Assembly (NCBI GenBank): GCA_027972325.1
Contig: JAPMOS010000007.1
Span: 57,501-121,500 of the forward strand
Source of the DNA: Paratrimastix pyriformis
Lineage: Eukaryota; Preaxostyla; Paratrimastigidae
Reading direction: 5' to 3'
Length of the DNA stretch: 64,000 nucleotides
Below are positions 17,828-28,803 of the stretch, in pieces. Within the stretch, counting starts at the first letter, position 1, and each line of letters opens with the position of its first letter. The notes under the pieces are model-generated. The model saw only the letters and a program-made list of their open reading frames with translations. It searched no databases and was not told the DNA's origin. The translations under genes and the position numbers were made by a program.

Positions 17828-20301
17828 ATGGAGGACGACACCCGCTTGGATACCACTTGCATCACGCCCGAGGTGTGGACAGAGGTTCACCAAGAAATCA
17901 CCGAGTTTGCAGGAGCCGGGGAGGACTGCAAAAAGTTGACCCGCTCCGCGGCCACCATCCGCAAGCTCCTCTTTTCGAGCATCCCGAAGGGTCTGCCCAG
18001 CGAAAAATTCCCCATGTGCGGCCTTCCCGACACCCGCCACCAAATGCAGAGCAAATCACGGGGGCCGAGGTTTTGGCCTTCCTGCTGCAGCGGTGCGGCA
18101 ACTTTGTGACGAGCCCCACCCAGTTCGACGGGCTGCTGCTGGGCGAGAAGGACGACGAGCCGAGCCTCTTGCCACGGCTGGTGGAGCTGCTCAAAGCCAA
18201 TCAGACGGGCCGCATCTCCGTCTGCCGGGCCCTGGCGGCCGTGCCGCCCCTGGCCCACCTGCAGCAGCCCCTCCGGGCGGCCTTCCTGGCTGACGAGGCC
18301 CTCCTCGCCGCTCTCCACGAGAACATGTCCGCCGGCACCCCCCCCCCCCCCCCCCCCCTCCCCCTCCCCCCCCCCCCCCCCCCCCCCGTCACTGACCGCC
18401 ACCCCTGGGCCAGGAGCACCGACCAGCCCGACCGCTGCCCGGGGGCCCGTGGGTTGGTGGCCCTGTGTCCCCGCGAGCCGGCCCGGCTGCAATTGCTGCG
18501 CTTGCACACGGTGCGTGTGCTGACCGGCATGCTGCTGTGCCCATTGGCCGACCCCCCGGCGGCGGGTCCCTCGGCCGAGGGGCAGCAGCCCCCCCCCGGC
18601 CTCCTTCCCCAAGATGGTCGCTGATGCAGGTCGGCCGGTCGGCTGAGTCCCCCACTGCCGCCGCGACCGCTCGGCCATCCGGCCCCGCCCCCATTCTCAT
18701 TCCTGTGGGGTCGCACACTCTCTGGCATCCATCGACCCTCCTCTCCCAGGGCTGCTGGACGATGCTCGCCGCTGTCTGGGCGGCCACCCGATGCTGCTCG
18801 AGGAGACCCTGGTCATGGTGCATGCCCTCTGCCGGGTGGCCACCCCATACGGGGCCTTCCTGGAGGCCCATCGAGACAGCCTGCTCCCCTTCGCGGGCCC
18901 CTTCGCCGCGGTCCGTCGAGCCTCGCGACCTCCCCGCCCGCCGGTGCCTCGGACCCGGAGCCAACCCCCTCCCCCCCCCTCCCCGCACCCACACACCCTT
19001 CCGCCGATGCGGGGGCAGATGCTCGGCATGAACACGAGCAGCCTGCTGCAGACGAGCCGCGTCATCGACATGGTCGGCTGCCTGCTGCGCGACGAGGACG
19101 CCCCAGCCATGGAGGCCATGGCCGTCCGTCCCCCTGCCCTGCCCCTACCTCCCCCTCCCCCCCCCCCCCCCCCCCCCCGCGCCCCTACCCACGAGCTCCC
19201 CCACTCGTTCTCACCTCCCTCCATCGCATTGGCCGTGGGGCAGGTTGAGCTGCTGAAGGGAGGCCTGGCGCACCACCTGACCCGGCTGGTCCACCTGCAC
19301 GTCCTCAGGGCCCCCGCACAGGCGCCCTTCAGGGCGCCCTGGGTCCGCGCCTGCCGCCATGCCGCCTTGTCATGACCTGCGCCACTTGCCCACCGGGGCG
19401 GATGGGCGTGCCTCTGGCGCCTGTGGTCGGGTGCCTGATGGCTGCTGCCCTGTGGGGGCGGATGTTGCGCAGGAGGCCGAGCGGCGCCGGGCTGTGAGCC
19501 GGGCGGCGACCCTGCTGGGGATGGTCCTCCGCCACCCCGCCGCTCGGGCCCTGGCCCCCGAGGAGGGCGGCCTGGCCCTCAAAGATGTCTGACTCTGGGC
19601 CCATCCGCGTCAGGGGGGTGGAAGCAGGGGTGGAGGAGTGGAGGGACGGTGAGCGGCGGGGGCGGCACTGTGCTCATTCCCTGCTGGCGGCCGCAGGCGC
19701 TTCTGGATCTCTACGGGGACGCGAGCCTGCTCGCCCCGTCGGCATCCCCGGCCCCGCCCTCGGCCTCCGCCCCGGTCAGCCCTGAGGCGGAGCCGCTCCC
19801 AGCGCCCGTCCAGCAGGCCCTGAGCGCGGCCCTGCTGCACCTCGGCGCCACGGCCGACCCCGCGGCTCTGGTCCGGCTGCCCCTGCCCCTCCTGCCCATC
19901 CCTTCCTTGCCGTGGGCCCGGCTCACGCACCCCTACCCCTACCCTACCCCCCCCCCCCCCCCCCCCCCCCCCCAGGCGAGCAAGCCCGTGAAGGAGCGCA
20001 CCCTGCTGCACGGGTGCCATCGGGTGGGCTGCGGGAAAGGTCGAGGCGGGTCCCAGCGACTTCGCCCGGTGCGGCCGGTGCCGGTGCGTGCGCTACTGCG
20101 GCCGCGAGTGCCAGCGGGCCGACTGGGCGGCGCACAAGGCGTTCTGTGTCCCCATGCCGGCCCCGGCCCCGCCCCGACGGGCACCCCTGGCCGTCAACAT
20201 GGCCGGCCCCTGCCCATCCCCAGGGCCTCAAGGGCCGCGGCTGCCCCGCCCCGCCCCTCAGAGCATCAATAGGCTGGAAACAAGAAAGCGCTCAGAGATG
20301 A
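17828..20301 (+). CDS. MYND zinc-finger protein
   Basis: Starts MEDDTRLD at 17828. A helical, leucine-rich body follows, with segments such as LLPRLVELLKANQTGRIS, LLEETLVMVHALCRVATP, LLQTSRVIDMVGCLL and LLKGGLAHHLTRLVHLHV; they suggest an armadillo/HEAT-like fold but I see no clear repeat consensus. The C-terminal MYND finger has the pattern C-HRVG-C then C-GR-C, YC-GRE-CQ, DW, H and C (about 20010-20147). After it an intron 20148-20223 leads to a short tail ending at a TGA at 20299-20301. At about 20036-20041 (run AAAGG) the frame changes by one base inside the finger: a single extra G against the expected reading, so sequence error, a real frameshift or unseen splicing. Several introns carry long C runs. 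MYND fingers bind proline-rich partners; the specific function is unknown. Confidence 0.75.
18337..18387. repeat. Poly-C intron tract in MYND gene
   Basis: About 50 bases of nearly pure C with two short CCTCC breaks. Similar tracts lie in later introns of the same gene at about 19155-19179 and 19948-19973. Confidence 0.85.
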
Positions 20302-20365
20302 TGGTGCCGGGTGGTGCTCTTCTTTGGTCCTCCGACATGCTCCTCTTGCTCGGCTTCCTTCTGGG

Positions 20366-20381
20366 GGGGGGGGGGGGGGGG
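20366..20381. repeat. Poly-G tract between MYND and COMMD6 ends
   Basis: About 16 consecutive G between the convergent stop codons of the MYND gene (20301) and COMMD6 (20442). Nothing else is recognisable in that 140-base gap. Confidence 0.8.
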
Positions 20382-20441
20382 AAAGCCGACGGAATCTGCA
20401 ATCCCGAAGGCTTCGAACGCTATTGGAGATCTCAAAATTGC

Positions 20442-20776
20442 TCATGCTTGAAGATCCGCAAGGTGCTTCGTGATGTCGGCCAGGTGCTTTGCCAGATACT
20501 GAGGGTAGATGGTGGCATGAAGGATTGCCTGGGGCCTTGCAGACCTGAAATTCGAACAAAGACATTTCAAATGGTACAGCAGAGTGCCCATCGAAATTGG
20601 CAACCGCAGAAACGAAGGGCTGGCTAATCTTTTTCAGTTCGCTCGAACTGATATGAACGCCCAGCTTCCAATCAAGGCCCGTCAATTTCGGGAGCCCAAC
20701 GGACGCACTCGACGCCTCGGTTGGAGTCGACTAGATGACAATTGAGGCGGTGACAGGAAACAAAAAAAGAGACCAT
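20442..20776 (-). CDS. COMMD6: COMM domain-only protein, COMMD6 type
   Basis: COMMD proteins form heteromeric rings in the CCC/Commander complex for endosomal cargo recycling. The gene is three exons on the minus strand: 20774-20776 (the ATG alone), 20545-20730 and 20442-20498, with introns of 43 and 46 bases starting GTCTCT and GTCTGC. The sum is 246 bases, 81 residues, the size of COMMD6, which lacks the N-terminal helical domain of other COMMDs. COMM hallmarks: LPKLTGLDWKLGVHISSS (tryptophan and serine stretch), PFEMSLFEFQ, and a C-terminal amphipathic helix LAKHLADITKHLADLQA. The isolated ATG exon is inferred: an in-frame TAG that is part of the acceptor lies just before the second exon, and the only ATG upstream that restores a full frame sits directly against a GT. 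It shares its 5' region with Chibby. Confidence 0.85.
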
Positions 20777-20848
20777 TCAGGAATTGCGAAATTCACCGAC
20801 GGATTGCCGACTCAGCCCATCCCGTTCAAACACCCGCCGGTCGCCACA
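20777..20848. promoter_or_regulatory. 72-bp bidirectional interval, COMMD6/Chibby
   Basis: The entire space between two opposed start codons, so both transcripts must start here or inside the partner gene. No TATA-like or other known box is visible. Confidence 0.45.
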
Positions 20849-21458
20849 ATGATGAATAGCTGGAGGAAAAGCGTCTCCTTGTTGAATGATGTCCTCAGAC
20901 CAGGTCAATTTTCTGAAGCTCAATCCCAAATTGTGTCTCGATGTTTTTTTTTTTTTTATTTCCTCAGTCCCGCCCCGGCAAGACAAAACGGCCATCAACA
21001 TTCGGTTAGGGGATAACAATTTAACTTTCCGTGATGGTGAATGGCATTCAGGTTTGTTTGCCTCCTCCAACCTGCAGCGAGACTGCGTCTCATGTCCGAT
21101 AGTGGGCGTTGGCGCTGCCGGCGCCACTGACTTTGACCGCCTGCTGCAGGAAAAGCGTCAACTCGAAGAAGAAAAGCGACTCCTTTCGTATAAAACTGAT
21201 CTCCTCTTAGACATGGTCTGCGCAGCATCACCAACCCATGCCTCACCCATCACCGTGTAGCTGACAGTCAAGACTCTGGAGGTGCGGTCCCTCCAAAAAG
21301 AGGTGGAGCAACTCCACGACGAGCTCAGCAGCCGCAGACGCTCTCCGTCATCGTTGCTGACACAGACCTCTCCGCCCACCCTCGCTCGGCGTCATCAGCA
21401 GCGGTCGTCATCGGCCAGACGAAGCAGCTCGGTTGGGCCCCGGGCGGCCCACACGTGA
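20849..21458 (+). CDS. CBY1: Chibby homologue
   Basis: Chibby is a small coiled-coil protein of ciliary basal bodies and transition zones. Exons 20849-20903, 20968-21215 and 21261-21458 join to 501 bases, 166 residues. Family features in order: WRKSVSLLNDVLRP at the N-terminus (Chibby has RKSASLSNLHSLDR), then IRLGDNNLTFRDGEWHSG (LAGQSLKFENGQW in animals), then a coiled coil RLLQEKRQLEEEKRLLSYKTDLLLDM that matches the leucine zipper LEEENNLLRLKVDILLDML. A second helix EVRSLQKEVEQLHDEL and a serine/arginine-rich tail end the protein, which is longer than the roughly 126-residue animal form. Introns start GTCAAT (with a T-run) and GTCTGC. A second in-frame ATG follows the first directly. Its presence argues that the organism builds cilia or flagella. 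Confidence 0.85.
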
Positions 21459-21534
21459 TCTTTCAAGTGTCGATAAAGACTTTCGTTTCTGTCACATCCC
21501 CCGCCTTGTAAAGCCGCGATCGGGTCGAAGAGTT

Positions 21535-21626
21535 TGTGGTATTCGTCGCCATGGGAAACCGGCAAAGATAGGAAAACCCAAAGGCGACTCTATTGCCAGG
21601 GAGAGAGGAACTGAGTTCACACCACA
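21535..21626 (-). repeat. 3' LTR of the Ty3/Gypsy element
   Basis: 92 bp, identical to 28712-28803, with 6-bp inverted ends TGTGGT/ACCACA. Confidence 0.92.
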
Positions 21627-21643
21627 CTACCTCCTTCTCCTTT
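21627..21643 (-). other. Polypurine tract of the element
   Basis: On the element's strand a run AAAGGAGAAGGAGGTAG abuts the 3' LTR, the usual place and composition of the plus-strand primer. Confidence 0.7.
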
Positions 21644-21870
21644 CGTGAGGAAAGGGGTGTGACGTTCCAGAGAGAGAGAGAGAGATAGCGAAGAGATCAG
21701 TAGAAATCACCAAACTTCACCCAAAACCGAAACCCGTTCAAACCCGCGAGTGTCCACATGCCCTACCTCCCTTTCCGTCCTCGTCTTGAGAGGCGAGAGC
21801 TGGAGGGGGGGGAGGAGGGAGGGAAATTAGCGAGACCGGAGGTGTGGGTGGGACACAAAACAAAAAGAAA

Positions 21871-21945
21871 AACACTTGCGAGAATCGAACTCGCAGCCTC
21901 AACCATCAAAGACAACCCATCTACCACTGCCCTACATGGCATTGC
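21871..21945 (-). other. tRNA-like sequence in the element's 3' non-coding part
   Basis: On the minus strand there is a perfect T-arm (GCGAG, TTCGATT, CTCGC at 21878-21894) and a B-box GTTCGATTC. An A-box-like TAGGGCAGTGG lies about 40 bases upstream, near 21921-21936, and a T-run after the T-arm could end Pol III transcription. Spacing fits tRNA numbering with a TTG at the anticodon place, but D-, anticodon and acceptor stems do not pair. It is a decayed tRNA-derived sequence or chance; not a functional tRNA as read. Confidence 0.35.
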
Positions 21946-22148
21946 ATGGGGAACAGGTGATCAGTCTGCATCCCCAGGCGTTGCCTGACAATACAAATGC
22001 CTCTTGCCACGGGCCGGGGTTTTCCCGACACCGAGGGGTAACGGACGGCTGGCCGTACTCAGAAGAAAATGGAGAAGTCGAAAAAATAAAAATTTGCACA
22101 AGGCACACCGTCAACGAAAAAAATAACCCAAACAGAGGGGAGGAGTGG

Positions 22149-22303
22149 GGGGGGGGGGGGGGGGGGGTGTATGGGGGTTTGGCCGTAATTGGCCGGATGT
22201 GTTGTGGGCTCCCGTGAGTGGGAGGTAACCTCAAAATGGGAAGGGAGGAGAGGCGAAGCAAGCGTCACTGCCTCTAGAGGGGGAGGGGGGGGGGGGGGGG
22301 GGG
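22149..22303. repeat. Two poly-G tracts in the element's 3' region
   Basis: Runs of about 19 and 20 G at 22149-22167 and about 22278-22304, separated by ordinary sequence containing TTGGCCG and a purine-rich stretch. Confidence 0.75.
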
Positions 22304-22333
22304 GGAGGGAGAAGGGGGGGGAAGGGCGGGGCG

Positions 22334-25300
22334 TCACTGCCTCTTGGACTTGCCCCCTGCGGCCGTGGAGGCCTTGCGGGGGTGGCGGATCTTGAGTTTC
22401 CGCATGTAGTCCATGACCAGTTTGGTGTTGCTGCAGTCCTCGTACTTGACCAGAGTCGGGGCAGGGAGGTCGCGCCAGCGGAATCCAGAAGGAGAGTGGG
22501 CTGGGGACGTGTCCCAAGACGGCCTCGACCACAAATTCACTCGGAGGGGCGGCGAGAGCCGACATCTCGCGCTCGGACAAGGCTCCAGGGAAGAAGCGCT
22601 TCAGGCGTGTGGAGGCGGCGTCGAACTCCTCACCCGAGAGAAGGTCCCGGAGGCGAAAAGATGCCGAGGTGGGGCCCGGTGCGACCACGGCGTACGGGCC
22701 TCTCCAGGGCACGGCCAGCTTGTTTCCCCGCGGATGTTCCAGCAGGACGTAGTCCCCCGGGGAGTATGTCGCAGGAGGTCGGCCGGCCGTCCGCTCTTGG
22801 TAAGCCTTCCTCCGTTGGGCGTCCTCCCGCCGCTCCAGGGCCGTCACGTTGTTGATGGCCTCCAGCAGAGCCTGATAGCGGTCAGACGCGTAGGCCAGTG
22901 GCTCGGTCGGCTTGGGCGGGAAGGGGACTCCGGCCAGGTGGTGCAGAGGCAGCCTCATCGGCATCCCGAACAAGACGGAGAAGGGAGCCATGCCAGTCGT
23001 GCGGTTGGGAGACGAATTCACGGCAACCTGCAGTTGGGCCACCGTTGTGTCCCAGGGGCAGATGTGATGGTGTTCCTCGAGGATGGCTCGCAGTACGTGG
23101 AGGACCGACTGGTTCGCCCGCTCCACTAGGCCGTGGCCCCTCGGCGAGAGGGGGAGCGAGCGTGAAGGGCCGCGTTGAGGAGGCGAAGGAACAGCCCAAA
23201 CGCGTCACTGGTGAACGGGGGACCGCCGTCGCTGGTGATGGACTCGGGGATCCCGAAGGTGGCCACCCAGGTCCGAAGGAAGGCGTCGCATACCGTCTTG
23301 GCCTCGGTTGATGGAAGAGGGGCCAGCACCGTAAATCGGCTGAACCTGTCTGTGATTGTCATAATGTATCGGTTGCCGCTCGGGGTGGGTGTCAAGGGCC
23401 CGAGGAAGTCCATCTGCAGGCTGGCCAACGGAGGCGCGAGCGGAGTGGCCAGCAGAGGCGGGGTATCAGGGCGGTCAGACTTGGCGCGCTGGCAGGTCGG
23501 GCATTGTCGCACCCACTTGGCGACGTCGTCGGCCTGGCCCGGCCACCGAGCGACCTGCTGCAGCTGGTACAAAGTGCGGCCGACGCCGAAGTGGGCCTCT
23601 GGAAAACCCGCGTGTGCGTGGGCAATCAGCTGTGTGATGGCGTCGGCATCAGGGCGCGCCGTGAAACGGAGGGGCGGAGTGTCCGAGTCACCATGTGGCG
23701 TCTCGAGCAGACGCGGCCAAAGGTCCACCGGGTCGAAAGTCGGCGAGTCCGTGTAATCGGGGGGCGGGGGCATGGCTGGAAGTGCGGCCAACTTGGTCAG
23801 AGTGGCGGGAGGGGCAGGCGGAGTGTCCGGTGCGAGGTTGGAGACCGGCTCTGCGGGGCGCTCGGGCTCTGCGGGGCGCTCGGGCTCTGCGGGGCGCTCG
23901 GGCGACCGTGGGTCAAGGCCTCGCGCGGGGCCGGGTGACGGGGCTGTTGTTGGTGGTGGTGGAGTCTGGACCCGGGATTGCCCGTGTGGAGATGGGGCCG
24001 ACGCCGGGGGAGCCGAGGCAACCTGTGGCGAGGCGCCAGGCCGAATGGGCGGAGCGGTCAAGTGGACGATGGGTGTCCGAGGCGTTGTCGTCGAGACAGG
24101 GGGGGTGCTGGGGGGAGTGCGGATGGGAGTGGTGGTGGGCGAGCCAGGGGGTGTCACCGCGCGGGCGGGCGTCGAAGCCGCGACCGGAGGAGCGGGAGGG
24201 GCCGAGGGAGTGAACCGGGCGCGGGAGCGGGTCTGGACAGCCGCGCACCGCTCAGGGGAAGCCAGAGGAGTGGCGGGTGTGGGGCCAGGTGGCGGCGGGG
24301 TGCTGGGTGTGGGGCCAGGTGGTGGCGGGGTGCTGGGTGTGGGGCCAGGTGGTGGCGGGGTGCCCGGTGGAGTGGGGAGAGGGGGCGCAAGCGGAGGGGG
24401 GATCGTGACCAACCGTGATAAGCAATCGGCCACGGCGTTGGATTGGCCAGGTTGGTAGATCAGGTGGCAAGGGAAGTTGGAGATGGAGCACAACAAGCGC
24501 TCGAGTCGCGGGGAGGGGTTCTTCAAGTGACAGGCAAGGTTGGCATGGTCGGTCAGCACCGTGACCTCTGAGTGAAGCAAGCCCTGGAACTTCCTCAAGG
24601 CGTACGCCACAGCCAGGAGCTCAAGGTCGACCGTGGCGTAACGAGCCTCGGCCGCGGTCAACTTGCGGCCTGTGAACCCAAGGACCTGCAGGGGCGGCCG
24701 AGGTGGCTCCAGGGGGTCGGCCGTGCGGGGAAGTTGATACAGCCACGCCCCCACCCCCAGGGACGACGCGTCGGTACGAAGGACCAGCTGGGTAGAGGGG
24801 TCGGGGTGCGCGAGAGGAATGTTGTCCCGCAGGGCCCCCCTGAGGTAGTCGTAGGCCTGCTGCTCGACCGATCCCCAGCGCCAGTGCGGGGCGCCCTTGT
24901 CCATCAGGGCCCAGAGCGGCGTGAGGGCGCGGTGGGCCAGGGGGATAAAAGTAGAGAAGTAGTTCACGACCCCCAGAAAGGAGCCCAGTTCGGCCTTCGA
25001 GGTGGGTGGTCGGAGGTCCTTCAGCACTGAAATGCGGTCTGGGTCAGGGCGCACCTCGGTCCCGTCCACCAGATACCCCAGAAAGTGCAGCACCTTTGGC
25101 CCCAAGATGCACTTTCGCACAGCGGCATGTAGGTTGTAGTCCTTAAAGAGTGGTGAGCACCCCAACGAGAACTTGCTTGAAGTCGTCAAACGTGCGGGCA
25201 AACAGCGAGATGTCGTCAATGTAGACCGCGACCCCCGGGCGGCCGCCGAAGATTGCATCCATCGATCCTTGAAATATTTCCGGCCCACTGGAGATGCCGA

Positions 25301-27216
25301 AGGGCAAACGTCGGAATTGAAAATGGCCCGAAGTGGTGATGAACGCCAAGAGCGGTGTGGTGTCGGGGCCAGCCGGCAACTGGTGGAAACCGGACTGCAA
25401 ATCAAGGCCGCCAAAGTAGCGACAGCCCGCCAGCCGGGCGGTCAGCTCGGCCGGAGTCGGGATGGGGGCCACATGCTTGATGGTGGCCTCGTTGAGCCCT
25501 CGGAAGTCCTGGCAGAGCCTTCGGGAGCCATCGGGCTTTGCGGCAAGCACGACGGGGGCGGCCCAGAGGCTGGTGCTGGGCTCCACAATGCCGAGGTCCA
25601 GCAGGGTCCCGAGCTGCGTCTCCAAGATGGCCTGCTTGTCCGGGGTGAATCGCCTCGGCTTCGACTGCGTGGGCCTGGAGCCGGCCTTGAGCTCGAGCTC
25701 GAATGGTGGGAGACGGGCCGGGCAGGAGTTGATGGGCGCGAAGACCTCCGGAAACTTGCGCAAGAGCAGCTCGATCTCCTGGGCCTGGGCCTCGTCGAAG
25801 ACCTCGCGTAGCACCGGGGGGAACTTGACCTCCAGGGCCTCCGGGAGAGTGGTGGTGGGACGGGGCCTACTGGGCTGACGGCGGTGGGGTGCTGTTGTTG
25901 GAGGCTGACCCGGTCTGGATGTGGGGTCGAACTGGATCTGGGCTTGTGTGTCCCAGTGGCAGGGGTTGCACCCACCCCCCACGAATCCAGACCAGGGAGG
26001 CGCGACGAAGTTGCTGGGTGGTGGTGTTGAGGACGCGGGTTGAGGTGTTGGTGTTGTGGCCGTTGTCGCGCTGAACACGGAGGTGGGCGTCGTTGGTGTT
26101 GGTGTTGGTGTTGGTGTGGGCGTCGTTGGTGTTGGTGTTGGTGTTGGTGTGGGCGTCGTTGGTGTTGGTGTTGGTGTGGGCGTCGTTGGTTGGTGTTGGT
26201 GTTGGTGTGGGCGTCGGTAGTGGTGGGGAAGAGATGGGTATCGAGTGCGCTGGCGTGGGTGACGGCGTGGGTGTGAATGTTGAGGTGGGGATGGGGGTGG
26301 CGGGCGCAGGCGGTGAAGTCGAGGCCGCCAATGGCGACGGCGCGCGTTGGGTGGTGTGGAGTTGGGGAAGCGCCGTGGCCGGGGCTGTGGAGGCCTCGAG
26401 CGGTCGTCACAAGGTGGGGAGGGGGGGTTCCGGCTCATAGATCCCAGGGTCCGCAACCTCAGGTGTCGGGTGCATCAGTCCAAACCGTGGGGGGTTGGCA
26501 GCGAACCACAGGCCCGAAAGCTCCGGGCCTCCCAGCAGAGTCTCGCCCGGGCCCGGGAGGTAGAGGGCCGTGATGGCGTGTGGCGGGGCGTCCGGATGGA
26601 TCTGGGCCTCGAAGCGCACCTTATGAGTCGCGAACGTCCGGTGCCCATCGGCCAACTCGATTTCAACTGGCTCCTTCATCGGCTGCGGTGTAAGCCCAAA
26701 GTCGCGTATCGCCGAATCTCTGACAATACTCGTTGTAGCGCCCGAATCAAAGCAGACATCCATCTCCGCAGTGGGGCCGAGCCGGATCGTTGAGCCGAAC
26801 CCCGGAGCCAACACCCCGAATCGGCGCGGGCCGGGCCTGGGCTGGTCAGACAGGGCTCGTGCTGTGTGGCACCTTGCAGCTCTGGCCTGGCGAGCATCGG
26901 TGCGCCGGTAATCCGCGGTTTGGCCAGCCCGGGCGGTGTGGACGATCCGAAGCCCGGGGGAGGTCGGTTGGCCGGAGTGGGGAAACGCGGGCGGAACGGT
27001 TGCTGGAATGGACGTGGGGCCGACGGGGGAGATGTAAAGGGAGGTGGACGAGTTGTGGGTGGAGGGGTCGAGGTGAAGGTGGCCGGTGTCGGGCCCGTGG
27101 ACTGGCCCCGTGCCATGGTCTGGGGGGCCGGGGTCGAAAAGGTCGGGGTCGCGTTCTCTGGGCAGTCCCGGGCCAGGTGGCCGGGGCTCGACACTTCTTA
27201 CAGATCCCCTGCGCAT
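22334..27216 (-). mobile_element. pol region: protease, RT, RNase H, integrase
   Basis: Protease-like segment near 26700-26790 (CFDSGATTSIV). Reverse transcriptase with the YIDD box near 25215 (VAVYIDDISLFA) and KPDGSRRLCQDFRGLN near 25490-25540. RNase H with LRTDASSLGVGAWLY near 24760. Integrase with zinc-binding H-H-C-C ending CPTCQRAK near 23500 and acidic sites in MDFLGPLT and TSDGGPPF. A proline-rich linker (24000-24400) with a 30-bp repeat lies between RNase H and integrase. A basic, possibly chromodomain-like tail follows. The coding is spread over several frames. Confidence 0.85.
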
Positions 27217-28729
27217 CGTATGCGGCCTTCTCCTCCGGCGTCAGGGGTGCGCGGCGCACCGTCGTCTGCATTTGTTGGAAGGCCGGGGTCGAGAACGAGG
27301 GAGTTGACGTGGGCAGCATGGGCATGGGCATGGAGGCTGGGGTCGGTGTGGGGGCTGGTGATGCTTGCTGCTGGTACGCCTGAGTGGGGGAGTACATGGG
27401 TGTTGGCGTGAGGATCGAGGGCTGGTGCAGAGGGGCAGGGGTTGTGGAAGCCAGTACGAGCGGCGTAGCGGGGTACCGGTCCGGCCGGGCCGGGGGCCGA
27501 TGTGTCGGGTAAGGAAGCGGGAAGGAGGGTGTGGGTGTGGGGGGTGCTGCGAGTTGATTGGACAGTTGGGTGCAGGTGTCAAGGAAGCGCGCAACCTCGG
27601 TGGCCGTGATCACCGCCACCCGCAGCGGGTGTCGAGGGTCTTGTGGAGGAGGGGCCGGCGCGGGGGCAGGTGCCGGTGCCGGTGCCGGTGGAAGAGGGGC
27701 AGCCGCCAAGGAGAAACGGCTGAAGACCTCGCGGGCACGATCGGCCGCGGGGCCCCTGGGGGTCCCGAGGAGGTCCGCCTCCATTGGGGGTGCTGGGTCC
27801 CCGAAGACGGTCGTGGTGGGGACGGGGCCCGTTGTGGGGGAGGGGGGGTCGGGCCATCGCGTGTGTATACCCTGCGGCGGCCGCGGGAGTTGCGGGAGCT
27901 GCGCGAATGGGAAGGGCAGAGTGGTTGCGGCCGCGGGGGTTGTGGCCGCGGGGGTTGTGGCCGCGGGGGTTGGAGCCACCAGGGTTGGAGCCGCAGGGGT
28001 TGGAGCCACCTGGTTCCTCCCGCCGCGGGTGGGAGCCCGTGCCAGTGCGGCCCGCACCGCGACCGAGACTGCATCGTCGCCGTCCGTGACCTTCAGTTGA
28101 TGACGTACCCGGTCCCCAAAAAATCCCAGTAGAGAGGCCTCAAACACTTTTCGTTCAGTGTTCGAGTCCACGTGCAAGACGTCTGAAAAAAGAATAAAGT
28201 CCGCAATGAACTCGGCAAGCGAGAGCCGGATCAGTCTGGGAGGTGCTGTGAAGGTCAGGGAGGAGAGCAACCTCCTGCGCTCCATCGAATCCTGGGGACG
28301 GACGATGCCGCACAACGTGGACGTGATCGTCTGTGTGTTGACCGGCCCATTCCCGATCATATCAATGATTTCGCGGAAAAGAGGTGAAGGTATCAGTGTC
28401 TGAAAGCATAGAGGAGCCCTGAGATGTGGTGGGACAGTCTCACAGAACCGCCGAAGGTTCCTCAGAAAAGTGAATACTCCCTCCACGGAAGGATCGATCA
28501 AAGGTGGTGGTGTGGTGGGTGCAACGTTCATGACTTGGAGAATAGAAGGAATAGGAGCTGGAGCAGCGGGAACCGCCGCAAAAGGGATGGTTGTAGTGGA
28601 GACAAGAGGAGAGGACGATATCGTCTGGCCGAGCGTCGACAGGCCAGGAAAATCTTCAACCTGAGCAGGCGCAGTAAGAGCGCCGAGGGAACCCAAACCC
28701 AATAAGCTTATTGTGGTATTCGTCGCCAT
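26846..28729 (-). mobile_element. gag region
   Basis: A long open stretch begins with MATNTTISLLGLGSLG at 28727-28729, inside the 5' LTR, and continues through a capsid-like part and a threonine/proline-rich part. A zinc-knuckle start, CKKC, appears near 27190-27205. Repeats of short P-T-T units (27900-28010, 27280-27400) are low complexity. Confidence 0.75.
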
Positions 28730-28803
28730 GGGAAACCGGCAAAGATAGGAAAACCCAAAGGCGACTCTATTGCCAGGGAGAGAGGAACTGAGTTCACACC
28801 ACA
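28712..28803 (-). repeat. 5' LTR of the Ty3/Gypsy element
   Basis: 92 bp, identical to the 3' copy. The gag start codon lies within it, so there is almost no leader between LTR and coding sequence. Confidence 0.92.

Larger units (their letters stand above)
21535..28803 (-). mobile_element. Ty3/Gypsy-type LTR retrotransposon
   Basis: A fossil-type element of 7,269 bp in minus orientation. It is bounded by two identical 92-bp LTRs with TGTGGT...ACCACA ends and flanked by a 4-bp target duplication AGTT (21531-21534 and 28804-28807). Order from its 5' end: LTR, gag, protease, reverse transcriptase, RNase H, integrase, polypurine tract, LTR, which is the Ty3/Gypsy order. LTR identity points to a recent insertion, though 92 bp is too short for dating. 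Its coding part lies in several overlapping frames, perhaps three or four breaks, some of which could be read-through or sequence error. It sits between Chibby and the sterol dehydrogenase gene and breaks no host gene. Confidence 0.9.

Noticed and set aside
24276-24365. 30-bp repeats as a host minisatellite
   Set aside because: They lie in the translated proline-rich linker of the retrotransposon's pol region.
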